Program-made: the position numbers and the translations under genes
DNA from: Eleusine coracana subsp. coracana
Lineage: Eukaryota > Streptophyta > Magnoliopsida > Poales > Poaceae
Assembly (NCBI GenBank): GCA_032690845.1
Contig: CM064434.1
Span: 30,029,069 to 30,093,068, forward strand
DNA length: 64,000 nt
Reading direction: 5' to 3'
Notes under the pieces: generated by a model
Databases searched by the model: none
The model's input: the letters and a program-made list of their open reading frames with translations, nothing else
Told to the model about the DNA's origin: nothing
In this document: positions 52,680-63,082 of the stretch, piece after piece
Layout: the number at the start of each line of letters is the position of its first letter
Numbering within the stretch: position 1 is the first letter of the stretch

Positions 52680-54624
52680 TGAAAGTATTGTAGTGACCGA
52701 GAGGGGGGGGGGTGTGAATCGGGAACTACCACTATGAACCAATTTTACCAATCACAAAACACCGATAGCACTAACAAGAATTCCTACTCAAATCTAGTGG
52801 TGATCACACTAACGATATAATCCTATGAAAGGAAAGACATCCTAAGCATACTAGTGGATCATAAAAAGGCAATACAACTCCAATGCAAGCTAGTTACCAA
52901 ACATACGCGGAAGCAAACAACAAGTTAGCAAAGGAACCTACTCATGCAATGCCTCAAGATAAGGAACTAGAGAACACAAGCATGAGTAGCACAATACATA
53001 CTAAGGTGATCAATAAAGCCAAAGTAACTCCTATACATGCTAGTGATCAAGTATGAAGTCTATGTACTACTAGCAAATAAACAAGCCTATTCATGCAAGT
53101 CTATAAGGTAATCAACTAGAGCAAGGTGAGCACACGAGCATGAATAGCACGGTATGTAAATACGGAAAGTAAAGCATTATAGTGAGGAGTAGAGTAAGGG
53201 ATGGCTCATGATTTTTTTTCCCGAGGTCTCGGAAGGATAGCGCCTTCCCCTAATCCTTGTTGGACCACTCCCGCCAGAGTCCCGGTCCCTCCCGCCACCA
53301 AGTGGAGTTCTCACCCATGAGCCCGCAATCACTCCTAGAGTGAAGACATGGTGTGTGTCACCACTGCACAAAGCACAAGCTCGCCTACCTCGAGAACTTG
53401 CCGAACTCCCCGAGCCGGGACGGGCACTCCTTAGCGATGCCCCATTCAATGGCGGACTCAAACCATGTACAAACGTGTGACGACCTTCACAACCGATCAT
53501 GCTAGGCTCGGTCACCGACACCTAACCGGTCTATTTTTCACAATATACAAAGAGTAATAATCTACATCACACCCTCAAGGACACCCTAGCCTTAGATGTG
53601 CAAGATGCTCACGCTACTCTTCTCTAGCACTCTCAAGATATGCAATATCTCCTCTTAGTGATTTCCTATTTTCCTCTTGGACCTTACCAAATGCTCTCAG
53701 GTATTCCACTGGCCAAGAGAGGTCTCTAAGACCCCAGCAATGAAGTTAAATAGGCTCCCAACCTCAAACTAGCCGTTGCTCCATGAAATTGCCTTTCTGG
53801 ACATCCAGAACAGACTGTCCGGTCAGTGCCTGACCGGACCGTCTGATCACTCTGGTAATGGTTCCCAGAACTGTTGTCTTCTCTGTCCTGGCAAAATCCC
53901 TGTACTGACCGGACTGTCCGGTCACTGGACCGAACTGTCCGGTCCACTTTCTCTCTCTAGTCCAGGTGCCTCCACGAAATGCACCCTCTCTGCCGTTCCT
54001 GCACTCTTACTGACCGGACCGTTTGGTCAGTAGACTGGACCATTCGGTCTATACAGAGTCTCCTATTGACAAACTTCCTGCTCATCGCGCTAAGTCCTGG
54101 ACAACTCCACATAGTGATCGTACAGTCCGGTCTCCACTGACCCCTCTGTCCGGTCTCTATGTCCAGAAGCTAAAATTTGTCATCCTCGCTTGACTTCGTT
54201 TCCCGGCTTCTTGGAATAGCTCCTTGGCTTCTCCACTGTCACCTAGTGCCTGTGATTTCACCGAGCAACCTTGCACATCACCGACTAGACATAACCTAAG
54301 AGAATGACGTAGACCCCATTGATAGTCCCTTTTTCCTATGGACTCAAAGCCCTAACAACTTCTCAAGTGTTCCAAACACTTGCACCATAGCTTGTTTTCC
54401 GCTTTGATCCATCTCCATCAACCATTAGACTTCCTCAAGTTCACAAGCCTCCATGCTTGTGGTCATTGTCATCCATCGCCAAGGATGCTGTCGACAATCA
54501 TCATAAGATAGAAAAGGTTTCCTACACGAACAACACTCGTGTAGACATTAGTCACATTTCATGTTTGTCATTGATCACGAAACCACCATACCTTGGGGTG
54601 ACCACAATGGTCATGAGCCTTACA
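52680..54624 (-). repeat. 3' LTR of Sirevirus A'
   Basis: 1945 bp, from TGTAAGGCTCATGACC (minus strand, at 54624) to CTTTCA (at 52680). It has a G-run (GAGAGGGGGGGGGG) near the end and many CCGGAC/GTCCGG dyads at 53810-54160. It belongs to the same family as the LTRs of B and G. Confidence 0.92.
53810..54160. repeat. CCGGAC/GTCCGG dyad cluster in the A' LTR
   Basis: At least eight dyads or half dyads, such as GACTGTCCGGTCAGT and GACCGGACTGTCCGGTC, more copies than in B or G, and each copy with its own substitutions. Confidence 0.88.
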
Positions 54625-54640
54625 ATCTCCCCCTTTTCGG
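54625..54640 (-). other. Polypurine tract of Sirevirus A'
   Basis: On the minus strand CCGAAAAGGGGGAGAT precedes the LTR. Confidence 0.85.
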
Positions 54641-55862
54641 TGATGGATGACAACCACTACTTATGATGATCCAAATACGGACGAGCAAGAAGGAACCAAA
54701 GGAAAAGAAAAGATTGAAAGGCATACCTTTGTCCTTACCTTGAAAGTAGTCTCCCCCTTGGAATATGCTAGGTGTGGAGGGAGAACTATCCAAATATGTA
54801 GCGTACTTGATATTGGGCTTGAGTTGAGTATGCGCCCGCCTTGGTGTCGTGGTAGTCGATTTCGTTGATGTAACCACACACCAAGGTTGTAGATGCTCAT
54901 GTCAGTGAAGGTGTTCCTTGTCGCCGTAGACATGCACCATCGTTGTTCTTCTCCATGTTGGTGTAGATGTCCATCTTGATGAGATCTCCATGTTCCATCT
55001 CCCCGAATCTTCATGTTTCTTCTTCATGTTCTCCTCCCCCTTTGAGATATCGATCATCTTCATGTTTCTTCTCCCTCCGTGGTCTAGGGTTGGCTTTAGG
55101 ATCTTCATGTTCTTCTCCCCTTTTTATTGATCTAGACTTGGCTTTTGGATTTTCATGTTTCTTCTCCCCCTTTGTCACCTATCACCAAAAACCACACAAA
55201 ACGTAACAAAACCAAGAGGCATAAAGTAGTTGGCAAGAGTTAGAATAACTCCCCCTTTCATGGTGCTCCTCCTTGGTCGAAATGGCGTTTTGCCATAGCT
55301 CCCCCTACACTTATGACTCAACAAAAGATTTTCTCAAATGTGCAAGGGTTAGTCATTATAGAGGTGGGAATGTATGAGCCATTTGTCATTGAGCCGCGTG
55401 AGTAAATTTAACCTCGAAGCTCGGTCGAACATGGCTCAATGGGCATGAAGACCAAATATCACTATTTGATTATCTAGAGAGTCATGTACTCGCATTGTCA
55501 ATGAGTAACTCCCCCTAGACACATGCTTATGATGGTATCATAATGCAAGGATGCATAAATGCAAGGAATGCAAATGCAAAAAGTATACAATGCATGATGC
55601 GATGCTAAAGAAAAGGGAGAGAACCGCTACAAACCAAAGTGTAAACAACGAGTTGTCCCCTTCTCAAGCTTGCTCACAATGGATAATTCTTCAAAGACTT
55701 GGGTACACCATGAACCACCTTCCCAAGCTTAACCCGTGTCCATTGCTATTTCAAGAAGGTCCGAAGTCAACCTACAAAAGAAAAGAAACAAGCACAAACA
55801 AAACACAAACAAGAACAACCAAAACACTATACATATGTACAAAAGACGAGCTCAAGGGTTAC
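54641..55862 (-). other. Sirevirus A' 3' non-coding region with repeated PPT-like runs
   Basis: No gene. At 55014-55180 three to four imperfect repeats of about 55-60 bp carry AAAGGGGGAGAAGAAACATGA-like text (minus strand). Further AAAGGGGGAG runs occur near 55250, 55305 and 55510. Copies of the PPT before the 3' LTR are a reported trait of Sireviruses. Confidence 0.65.
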
Positions 55863-56560
55863 TCATGTGAAGTTGGAGAGGTCGAGAACATTGAGTTCTC
55901 CCCTTAGCTTGTTGAAGGTCTTCTCATCGAGTGGCTTGGTGAAGATGTCCGCCAATTGTTCATGAGTTCGCATGCTCACCAACTCGATGTCGTTCTTCTC
56001 AACATGGTCTCTTATGAAGTGATGCCTCACTGGAACGTGCTTTATATGACCATGATCTCCCGTCTTGAGGGCCATCTTGATTGCCGCCTCACTATCACAA
56101 TATAGTGGCATTTGAGTATAGTTGAGGCCATAGTCCAAGAGTGTTCGCCTCATGTATAGAAGTTGTGCACAACATGCTCCTGCCGCCATATACTCCACTT
56201 CGGCGGTAGATTGAGCCACCGAGTTTTGCTTATTTGAGCTCCAAGATACTAGAGATCTTCCAAGAAATTGTCAACCTCCCAATGTACTATTTCTATTCAC
56301 TTTGCAACCCGCGAAGTCCGAATCCAAATACCCAAGCAACTCAAAGTGTGTTCCTCTAGGATACCATAAGCCCATGGTAGGTGTGTACTTGAGGTATCTC
56401 ATTATTCTCTTCACGGCCTTCAAGTGTGACTCCTTTGGATTTTCTTAATAGCGTGCACACAAGAACACACTAAACATGATGTCCGGTCTTGAAGCGGTGA
56501 GATAGAGCAAGGACCCAATGATGGATCTATAGAGCTTGGGGTTCACTGATTTTCCTTTCA
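55860..56560 (-). pseudogene. pol: Sirevirus A' RNase H and RT end
   Basis: 55863-56219 encodes AQSTAEVEYMAAGACCAQ, LYCDSEAAIKMALKTGDHG, HVPVRHHFIRDHVEKNDIEL and LADIFTKPLDEKTFNKLRGEL without a stop. 56220-56560 is the region with LYLTASRPDIMF-like and FCGCKVNRNST-like text, broken by frameshifts. The RNase H active residues are visible. Confidence 0.88.
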
Positions 56561-57322
56561 CATTATCATCCAAGGGTTTGCTAGTAGCCATTGGTGTTTG
56601 CTAGTAGCCATTGGTGTGTGCAAACGCTTGCAATTCTCCATATTGAATCCCTTGGGAAGGTCCTTATTATATTTCTCTTGATAGATGAAGTTTCCTTCCC
56701 TCAATTGCTTGACTTGAAATCCAAGAAACATGTGCAACTCTCCAATCATTGACATTTGAAATTCCCTAGCCATCATCTCTAGAAACTCCTCATTGAACTT
56801 TTCATTGGTTGACCCATAGATGATATCATCCACATAGATTTGGCACACAAAGAGATCCTTCCCAACATGCCTCGTGAACAAGGTGCTATCAATGCTTCCA
56901 ATGGTGAATCCATTTTTTAGTAGGAAGTTCCTCAAGTGTTCATACCATGCCCTTGGTGCTTGCTTGAGGCCATAGAGAGCTTTCTTTAATTTGTACACAT
57001 GTCTTGGATGTTTTGGGTCCTCAAACCTCGGAGGTTGTTCCACATAGACTTTTTCATTGATCTCTCCATTCAAGAAAGCACTCTTGACATCAATTTGAAA
57101 GAGCTTGAAGCCATTGTGTGAAGCATAGGAAAATAAGATCCGAATAGCTTCAAGACGGGCCACGGGAGCAATGGTCTCTTCAAAGTCAATCCCCGCCACT
57201 TGAGAATATCCCTTAGCCACTAGGCGAGCCTTGTTTTTGACAATTGCTCTTTTCTCATCTTGCTTGTTCTTGAATACCCACTTGGTGCCAACCATATTAT
57301 GATGCTTGGGCCTCTCAACCAA
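56558..57322 (-). pseudogene. pol: Sirevirus A' reverse transcriptase
   Basis: 254 open residues: TKWVFKNKQDEKRAIVKNKA, RLVAKGYSQVAGIDFEETIA, FQIDVKSAFLNGEINEKVYV, ALYGLKQAPRAWYEHL, VCQIYVDDIIYGSTNEKF (YVDD intact), FQMSMIGELHMFLGFQVKQL. A 20-bp tandem duplication at the end shifts the frame. The start is cut off from the hinge by a TGA in place of the Trp of VWKLVERP. Confidence 0.92.
56576..56615. repeat. 20-bp tandem duplication in the A' RT
   Basis: GTTTGCTAGTAGCCATTGGT is present twice in a row. It adds 20 bp and breaks the RT frame. B has only one unit at the matching place (25845-25865, reverse sense). Confidence 0.92.
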
Positions 57323-58024
57323 TTTTCATACTTTGCACCTCTTGAAGTTGTTCAACTCTTCTTGTATGGCAATAACCCACTTGTGATCATCCATAGCCTC
57401 ATCAATGTTAGTGGGCTCAATCATAGAGATGAAGAAGAAGTTCTCAATGTCAACATTTGCCTCATCATCATCCTCTTCACTCACATAGTTGGGTAAATAT
57501 TGATTCCTCCTTGTCTTTATCCCTTGAGATGGACTCCCAATGATCAAGTCTTGTGAGTGATCTTTGTTGATAGCTTTGGGTCTAGGATGGTATTTTCTTT
57601 GAGTGGGAGGAGCTCTATGTGAAATATCTTGTGCATTATGGGTTGTTTGCTCTCTTGATATATGAGTGTCTTGGATCCTAAGAGAGGTGGAAGAGTCACT
57701 CTTATGCTTTCTTGTTTTGGACTACGAGCTTGAGGTGGATGGGAGAGTATCTTGTGAAGAGCTAGGAGAAGTGGCTTGTGGTGAATTATGTGGGGAGGTT
57801 TGTGGCTCACTTCTCACTTGGGTTTCCTCATCATTTGGTGAGTGTACTTTCAATGAATCTAGGGAGGAGCTTGTGGGAGTATTTGTGGTATCTTCGGTTG
57901 TTTGTTGTATCTCGGAGGAGGGGGTTGGTAGAGGTGGTGAAGTGGAGGGCTCATCAATATCACCATCATTTACCTCGTGGGGTAACACCTCGCCCATGGG
58001 CATTCTTCTCAAGGCTTCCCTCAT
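57323..58024 (-). pseudogene. pol: Sirevirus A' hinge
   Basis: The counterpart of 41-742. It is broken at 57721-57723, where AAG became TAG in SSSKSKT, a change absent from copy 1. Confidence 0.88.
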
Positions 58025-58372
58025 AGGCTCATCTCAAATGTTCACTTCATGAAATTCATCGTCCTTTTGAGACCCATTTGACTCATCAAATTGCACATCA
58101 TAGGATTCTTCCACGCATCCTGTGGCTGAGTTGTAGACCCTATAGGCTTTAGAAGTCCTAGAGTATCCAACAAGAATGCCTTCATAAGTTCTACTTTCAA
58201 ACTTCTCGGGCTTTCTCCTCTTCTTGAGAATGTCACACTTGCGTCCAAAGACTCGAAAATAGGTAACATTGGGTTTCTGTCCCACCAATAGTTCATATGG
58301 CGTCTTCTTCAAGAACCGATAGAGATAGACATGATTGGAAGTGTAGCACGCCATGTTGATTGCCTCCGCCCA
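58025..58372 (-). pseudogene. pol: Sirevirus A' integrase C-terminus
   Basis: The counterpart of 743-1090. Here the frame is open for 106 residues (CYTSNHVYLYRFLKKTPYEL to EFHEVNI), since the CGA that became TGA in copy 1 is kept. It is cut at the Athila border. Confidence 0.88.
58368..58372. other. Target-site duplication GCCCA (copy 2, left)
   Basis: Identical in position and sequence to 1086-1090. The Athila insertion is therefore the same event in both blocks. Confidence 0.95.
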
Positions 58373-58578
58373 TGTTGGTGGTTTCTAGCTACCCATTTTA
58401 TCTACCAAAAAGGGACGTTTTACATCGTTATTTGGTGGTTTAGACTAACAATTAACCCCATATTTGCATATATTTGTAGTTGTCCTCTTTTGGATGTAAA
58501 TGTAGAAAACAGGTGTAAAATAGGGCAATTATGGATAAGGAACCAAAGAGCAACGATGTTGGGCCAGATGTGGGTCGT

Positions 58579-58609
58579 GCCGATTGGCTCCAATGCTGCG
58601 CCAATCGAC
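58579..58609. repeat. 21-bp phased palindrome pair, copy 2 cluster 1
   Basis: GCCGATTGGC and GCCAATCGAC, 21 bp apart. The second unit has one more change than in copy 1. Confidence 0.85.
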
Positions 58610-58852
58610 ACAGGAGGAAAAGATCACAAAGACAAGCCCAAGACCAGCAAAGATGAAGGCCTAGCCCAATATGAGTCAGAGTCAGTGGAAGTTGACCTAA
58701 TCCCGTCGAGTATTAAAGGAAGATAACTATCAAGAGCCAAGGGGCAACCGAAGAGACGACAACCGCAACATTCAGTTGTTAGTGCTAGGGTTCCAGGATA
58801 TTGGCGGCGGAGGTGGGTCAACACCGACGAGAACCACCAGAAGGGAGGTCGT

Positions 58853-58883
58853 GCCGATCAGCGTGACACTTGCGCTGATCGGC
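58853..58883. repeat. 21-bp phased palindrome pair, copy 2 cluster 2
   Basis: GCCGATCAGC and GCTGATCGGC, 21 bp apart, identical to copy 1. Confidence 0.88.
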
Positions 58884-59477
58884 TCGTGCACATTCCAATG
58901 CTATCTCTCATCCCTCTGCTATGTCTAGTGGAAGGATGAGTGAGTAGTCTCATATTCTCTTCTCTGGTGCAGGGATCTGGTCATGTAACTCTCATACTCA
59001 TTGATACTCTCTTGATGAATTTAAGCTATGTGATGAACTTAATTGCGCATCTATTTCCATTAGTGTATAGGCCAATACACTTCTACCCATTGCATAGTGC
59101 AAGAAACCATCGGGGACCTAATAGCCTCTGTAGTGACAGCCGGGGTGAACGAAACCACCGTGTCTTGTAGAATATTAGAGTCATCACTCGAGGCAATGAG
59201 AATAAGGTTGCATGCTAGTGAACCAATCCGAAGGAGAGAATCCTTCATTATCCTATTACATCTTCAATAACATTCATCAACCACTCTCTCACCGTCACCA
59301 TTCACACTAACCCAATCATTGCAATCTATTAGTAATCCTTTAATAGTAATAGTTCCTCTGGTTCCTTGTGGATTCGATAACCTTGGAATACTCTGAGGGA
59401 AAAAGAGCTACAACTGTACACCGTCCTCTTGCGGTATATAAGTGGGTGCGTAACTACAACCAACAAGCTCAACTTTC

Positions 59478-59495
59478 TGGTGCCGTTGCCGGGGA
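59478..59495 (+). other. Primer-binding site of Athila copy 2
   Basis: TGGTGCCGTTGCCGGGGA, identical to 2196-2213. Confidence 0.75.
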
Positions 59496-59588
59496 ACAAG
59501 CCAGTTCTTTTACCATCAATATTTTACTAACGTCTAATCCTTTCTTTTCTAGTTGTTTTTGTTTTTGTGTTTTGTGTGAATTTTCAGG

Positions 59589-60581
59589 ATGAGTACGACA
59601 GGACCTTCTTCGAGGCTCAGGGAGCTTTCTTTGCCATCTCTAGACGTGCTCGTGCCTCAATTCTCAAACGAGAAGGCCATGGCTGAAGCAAATAAGATCA
59701 TTGGAGCAAAAGAGGAGAACCCGTATATTCACTTACATGACATGGAGGCACTTTGCCAGACATTCCATCATGAAGGAGTGCCCCAGGATCTTTACAGATG
59801 GCTGCTTTTCCCATTCTCTTTGGGAGGGAAAGCCAAAGAGTGGCACAAGGGAGCATCTCGAGAAGCGAAAGGTAAGTGGAGTGAATTAGTAGGAAATTTT
59901 TGTCTCCACTATTTTCCTTTGCCAAAGGTGTAGAAGTTGAGAAGAGAAGTGGTGAACTTCTTACAAGAAGATGAAGAATCTCTCACGGAAGCCTGGACGC
60001 GTTTTCAAACATTGTTGAAATAATGACCTGACCATGGCATTGATGAGAATGTGTGCTCAAACCTTCTGCATGGCCATAAACAAGGCATCAAGGATGCATT
60101 TGGATGGATCAACTAGAGGAAGTTTTCTGAGATTGATAGCAAGGCAAGGATCAAATTGTTAGGCAAAATTGCTGAGAATGAAGCTTTGCTCAAGCATTGG
60201 GACGAATACCTAGAACCAAGCCAGCAATGCCCAGAAGTTATGCAAAGGGATGATTCGCCGACTATACAGATCTTTATGTCCGAGAGTAGAGCAATGATTA
60301 CTTTAGAGCACGAATTCGAAGAGATTAAGCCCGTCAGACCCGCCTCTATGGATCTGACGTGCATGCCGATCGGCGCAGTCTCTGAGCCGATCAACGCAGT
60401 TGTAACAACAGGAGTACAAATCACCCTAACGACTCCGTCAGGTTGCAAGGAATATACCAAGAAAGAAGCTGCAATTCTGGACAACCACCGGAAGGAATTT
60501 GAAGACAACTTTGCTAAACCAAAGGGGGATAGGACATTGGCACATGCTAAACCACTCGACGAATTTGAACCAATGGACTGA
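59589..60581 (+). pseudogene. gag: Athila copy 2 gag
   Basis: As 2307-3338, but 13 residues shorter near the start (39-bp in-frame deletion after EKAMA). All the in-frame stops are shared. Confidence 0.88.
60365..60395. repeat. 21-bp phased palindrome pair, copy 2 cluster 3
   Basis: GCCGATCGGC and GCCGATCAAC, 21 bp apart, inside gag, as in copy 1. Confidence 0.88.
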
Positions 60582-60596
60582 ATTCCCATTGATTTT

Positions 60597-61271
60597 TTGC
60601 AAGAGTTGATCAATATGAGAACATCCTTCAGCCCACAAGATGCTTCTGAAGCCAGAATTGAATATAATTTCCTGAGTAATCACCTTATGTCAGAATGTTT
60701 TGATCAAGAGATTATTGGGAGAGTTTTAGAGAAGCTTTACAAGGATGATATAGAGCTTGATGGAACAGAGGTGAAACAAGCTAAGAGATTACTAGACAAT
60801 TGCTTTGAGCCATCCCCCTACGAAGGATTGTGTGGTGTGTATGTTGTAGGAGTCACCGACGAAGAAGAAGAAGAACCATACATACCATGCGAGATATCAG
60901 GAAAGAAATTTCTGAAAGCTTTGTGTGACTTTGGTTCCCGTGTCAGCTTGATGACTTATGATGCATTTATGAGCATGCCTTATGGAACTCAACAGCAGTT
61001 GATAGGGACTGAACTTGAACTCATCATGGCGAATGGAAGGAAGACGAAGCCTCTGGGGGTGATAAAAAATGTTGAAGTTGAGATTAGCTTGAAAACAATA
61101 CCGGTGGATTTCTTCGTTCTAAGTAATGAAGAAACCGTGGTTGAAGACATCATTCTGGGAAGGCCGTTCTTGAGATTAGTACAAGCTGTTCTGGATGCTG
61201 GGAAGGGTCAAATTACGCTGCACCTAGGAGGTGAAGAAGTGCGATTTCAATTTAACGGTTCATCTCATTAG
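60597..61271 (+). pseudogene. pro: Athila copy 2 protease
   Basis: As 3354-4028, with several amino-acid differences and the same active-site text (CDFGSRVSLM). Confidence 0.88.
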
Positions 61272-62294
61272 GAACCTTCTTGCTATCAGGAATTCTACCC
61301 AGAGGAAGATGAGAAGATAGGGATGGATATGGGAGACCCACTTGACCACATCATGCGTAAAACCGACAAGGATACTGCTGGCGCCGATCGGCATGATACT
61401 TGCGTCGATCGGCTCAACCAGGAGAATCCTGATTTTGGAGCTCTGGGGGAGCTGGATCCAGATGAAGCACCAGAAGTGGAACAAAAGGAACTTCCAAAGG
61501 AGCTATGATATGAATATCTAGGGAAGAATAAAACATATCCAGTTATTGTGAACGATGCCCTAACGAGCGAAGAAATAGAGAAGCTGCTTACTATGCTCAA
61601 AAGGTATAAGAAGGCTACTGGTTACACACTGGACGACATCAAGGGAATCAGCCCCGCATTCTGCACTCACAAGATTAACCTGGAGGAGAATGCTAAACCA
61701 GTGGTTGAAGGGATGCGAAGGTTGAAGGAGTCAATGAATCCAGTGGTTAAAAAGGAGTTTCTAAAGCTGCTTAATGTAGGTATGATCTATCCTGTTGCTG
61801 ATAGTGAATGGCTTAGTCCTGTACATTGTGTGCCCAAGAAATGAGGATTGACGGTAGTGTCTAATGAGAACAATGAGTTGATCCCTCAAAGAACTATAAC
61901 TGGATGGAGAATGTGCATAGATTACAGAAGTTTGAACAAGGTGACGAAGAAAGATCACTATCCTCTTCCATTCATCAACGAAATGCTTGAAAGACTAACA
62001 AAGAATTCATACTTTTGTTATTTGGATGGATTTAGTGGTTTCTTTCAAATATCGGTAAGACCAGAGGGTCAGCAGAAAACTACTTTTACTTGCCCTTTCG
62101 GGACATATGCATATAGAAGGATGCCATTTGGTCTTTGCAATACGCCTGCCACATTTCAAAGATGCATGAATGCAATATTCACTAAATTCATAGAAGATAT
62201 TATGGAACTATTTATGGATTACTTCTTCGTACACAGTACTGATTTTGATAGTTGCCTGGAGAATCCGGGAGAAGGTTTTGAAAAGGTGCATTGA
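61272..62294 (+). pseudogene. pol: Athila copy 2 RT, first part
   Basis: As 4029-5051. It keeps EWLSPVHCVPKK, the ancestral form, where copy 1 has EWVSHVHCVPKK. The FMDY box, the stop codons and the frameshift near 62260 are shared. Confidence 0.9.
61383..61413. repeat. 21-bp phased palindrome pair, copy 2 cluster 4
   Basis: GCCGATCGGC and GTCGATCGGC, 21 bp apart. It encodes ADRHDTCVDRL, as in copy 1. Confidence 0.9.
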
Positions 62295-63023
62295 ATCAGA
62301 CTTAGTTCTTAATTGGGAGAAGTGCCATTTTATGGTAACAAAAGGGATAGTACTTGGTCATGTCATATCTAACACAGGGATAGAGTTTGATAAAGCAAAG
62401 GTAGCTATAGTTGAGAAATTATCTCCCCCTACTGATCTTACAACCTTGAGCAGTTTTCTTGGACATGCCAACTTCTATCACAGATTTCTTAAGAAATATT
62501 CAAAGATTGCTAAGCTCCTGACAGAATTGTTGAAGCAAGGTACAAAATTTGTCATGGATGATGAACGACTCTTTGCCTTCAGGAGATTAAAGGAAGCTCT
62601 ATGCTCTGCACCCATTATGCAGCCACCTGATTGGAGTCACCTTTTGAAATTATGTGTGATGCAAGTGACTATGCAGTTGGAGCTGTTCTTGGACAACGAA
62701 AGGGAATTATAGTGCATGCTATTTATTATGCTAGCAAAACATTGAATGAGGCGCAGATCAATTATACAACAACGGAGGAAGAGATGTTAGCTATTATGTT
62801 TGCTTTTGAGAAGTTTAGATCCTACATTCTGAATCCTAAGGTGATTGTATATACTGATCACGCTGCTATAAGATACTTGGTTTCAAAGAAAGAGTCTAAG
62901 CCTCGGTTAATGCGATGGTTATTGATGGTGCAAGAATTTGATTTGGAGATAAGAGATAAGAAAGGGGTAGAAAATTCTGTAGCAGATCATTTTCCCCTCT
63001 TGAATCATCATCAACTGAGCTGA
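62245..63023 (+). pseudogene. pol: Athila copy 2 RT thumb and RNase H
   Basis: As 5002-5781, but a 1-bp deletion near 62637 (GGAGTCACC for GGAGTCTACC) splits it into 62245-62712 and 62631-63023. Confidence 0.9.
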
Positions 63024-63082
63024 TAAAAGATGAAATGCAACAAGAACAGTTGTTTGCCACATTTGATCGTACAGAGAGTTGA

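Larger units (their letters stand above)
52680..58372 (-). mobile_element. Sirevirus A' (copia), 3' LTR to integrase
   Basis: A minus-strand element inserted in the integrase gene of Tekay F, with 3' LTR, PPT, non-coding region, RNase H, RT, hinge and the integrase end, cut at 58372 by Athila copy 2. 57283-58372 is the duplicate of 1-1090. Together, A' and A show most of the element apart from gag and the 5' LTR. Confidence 0.92.
58373..59465 (+). repeat. 5' LTR of Athila copy 2
   Basis: 1093 bp, with about 15 differences from 1091-2183. Palindrome pairs stand at 58579 and 58853. Confidence 0.93.
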
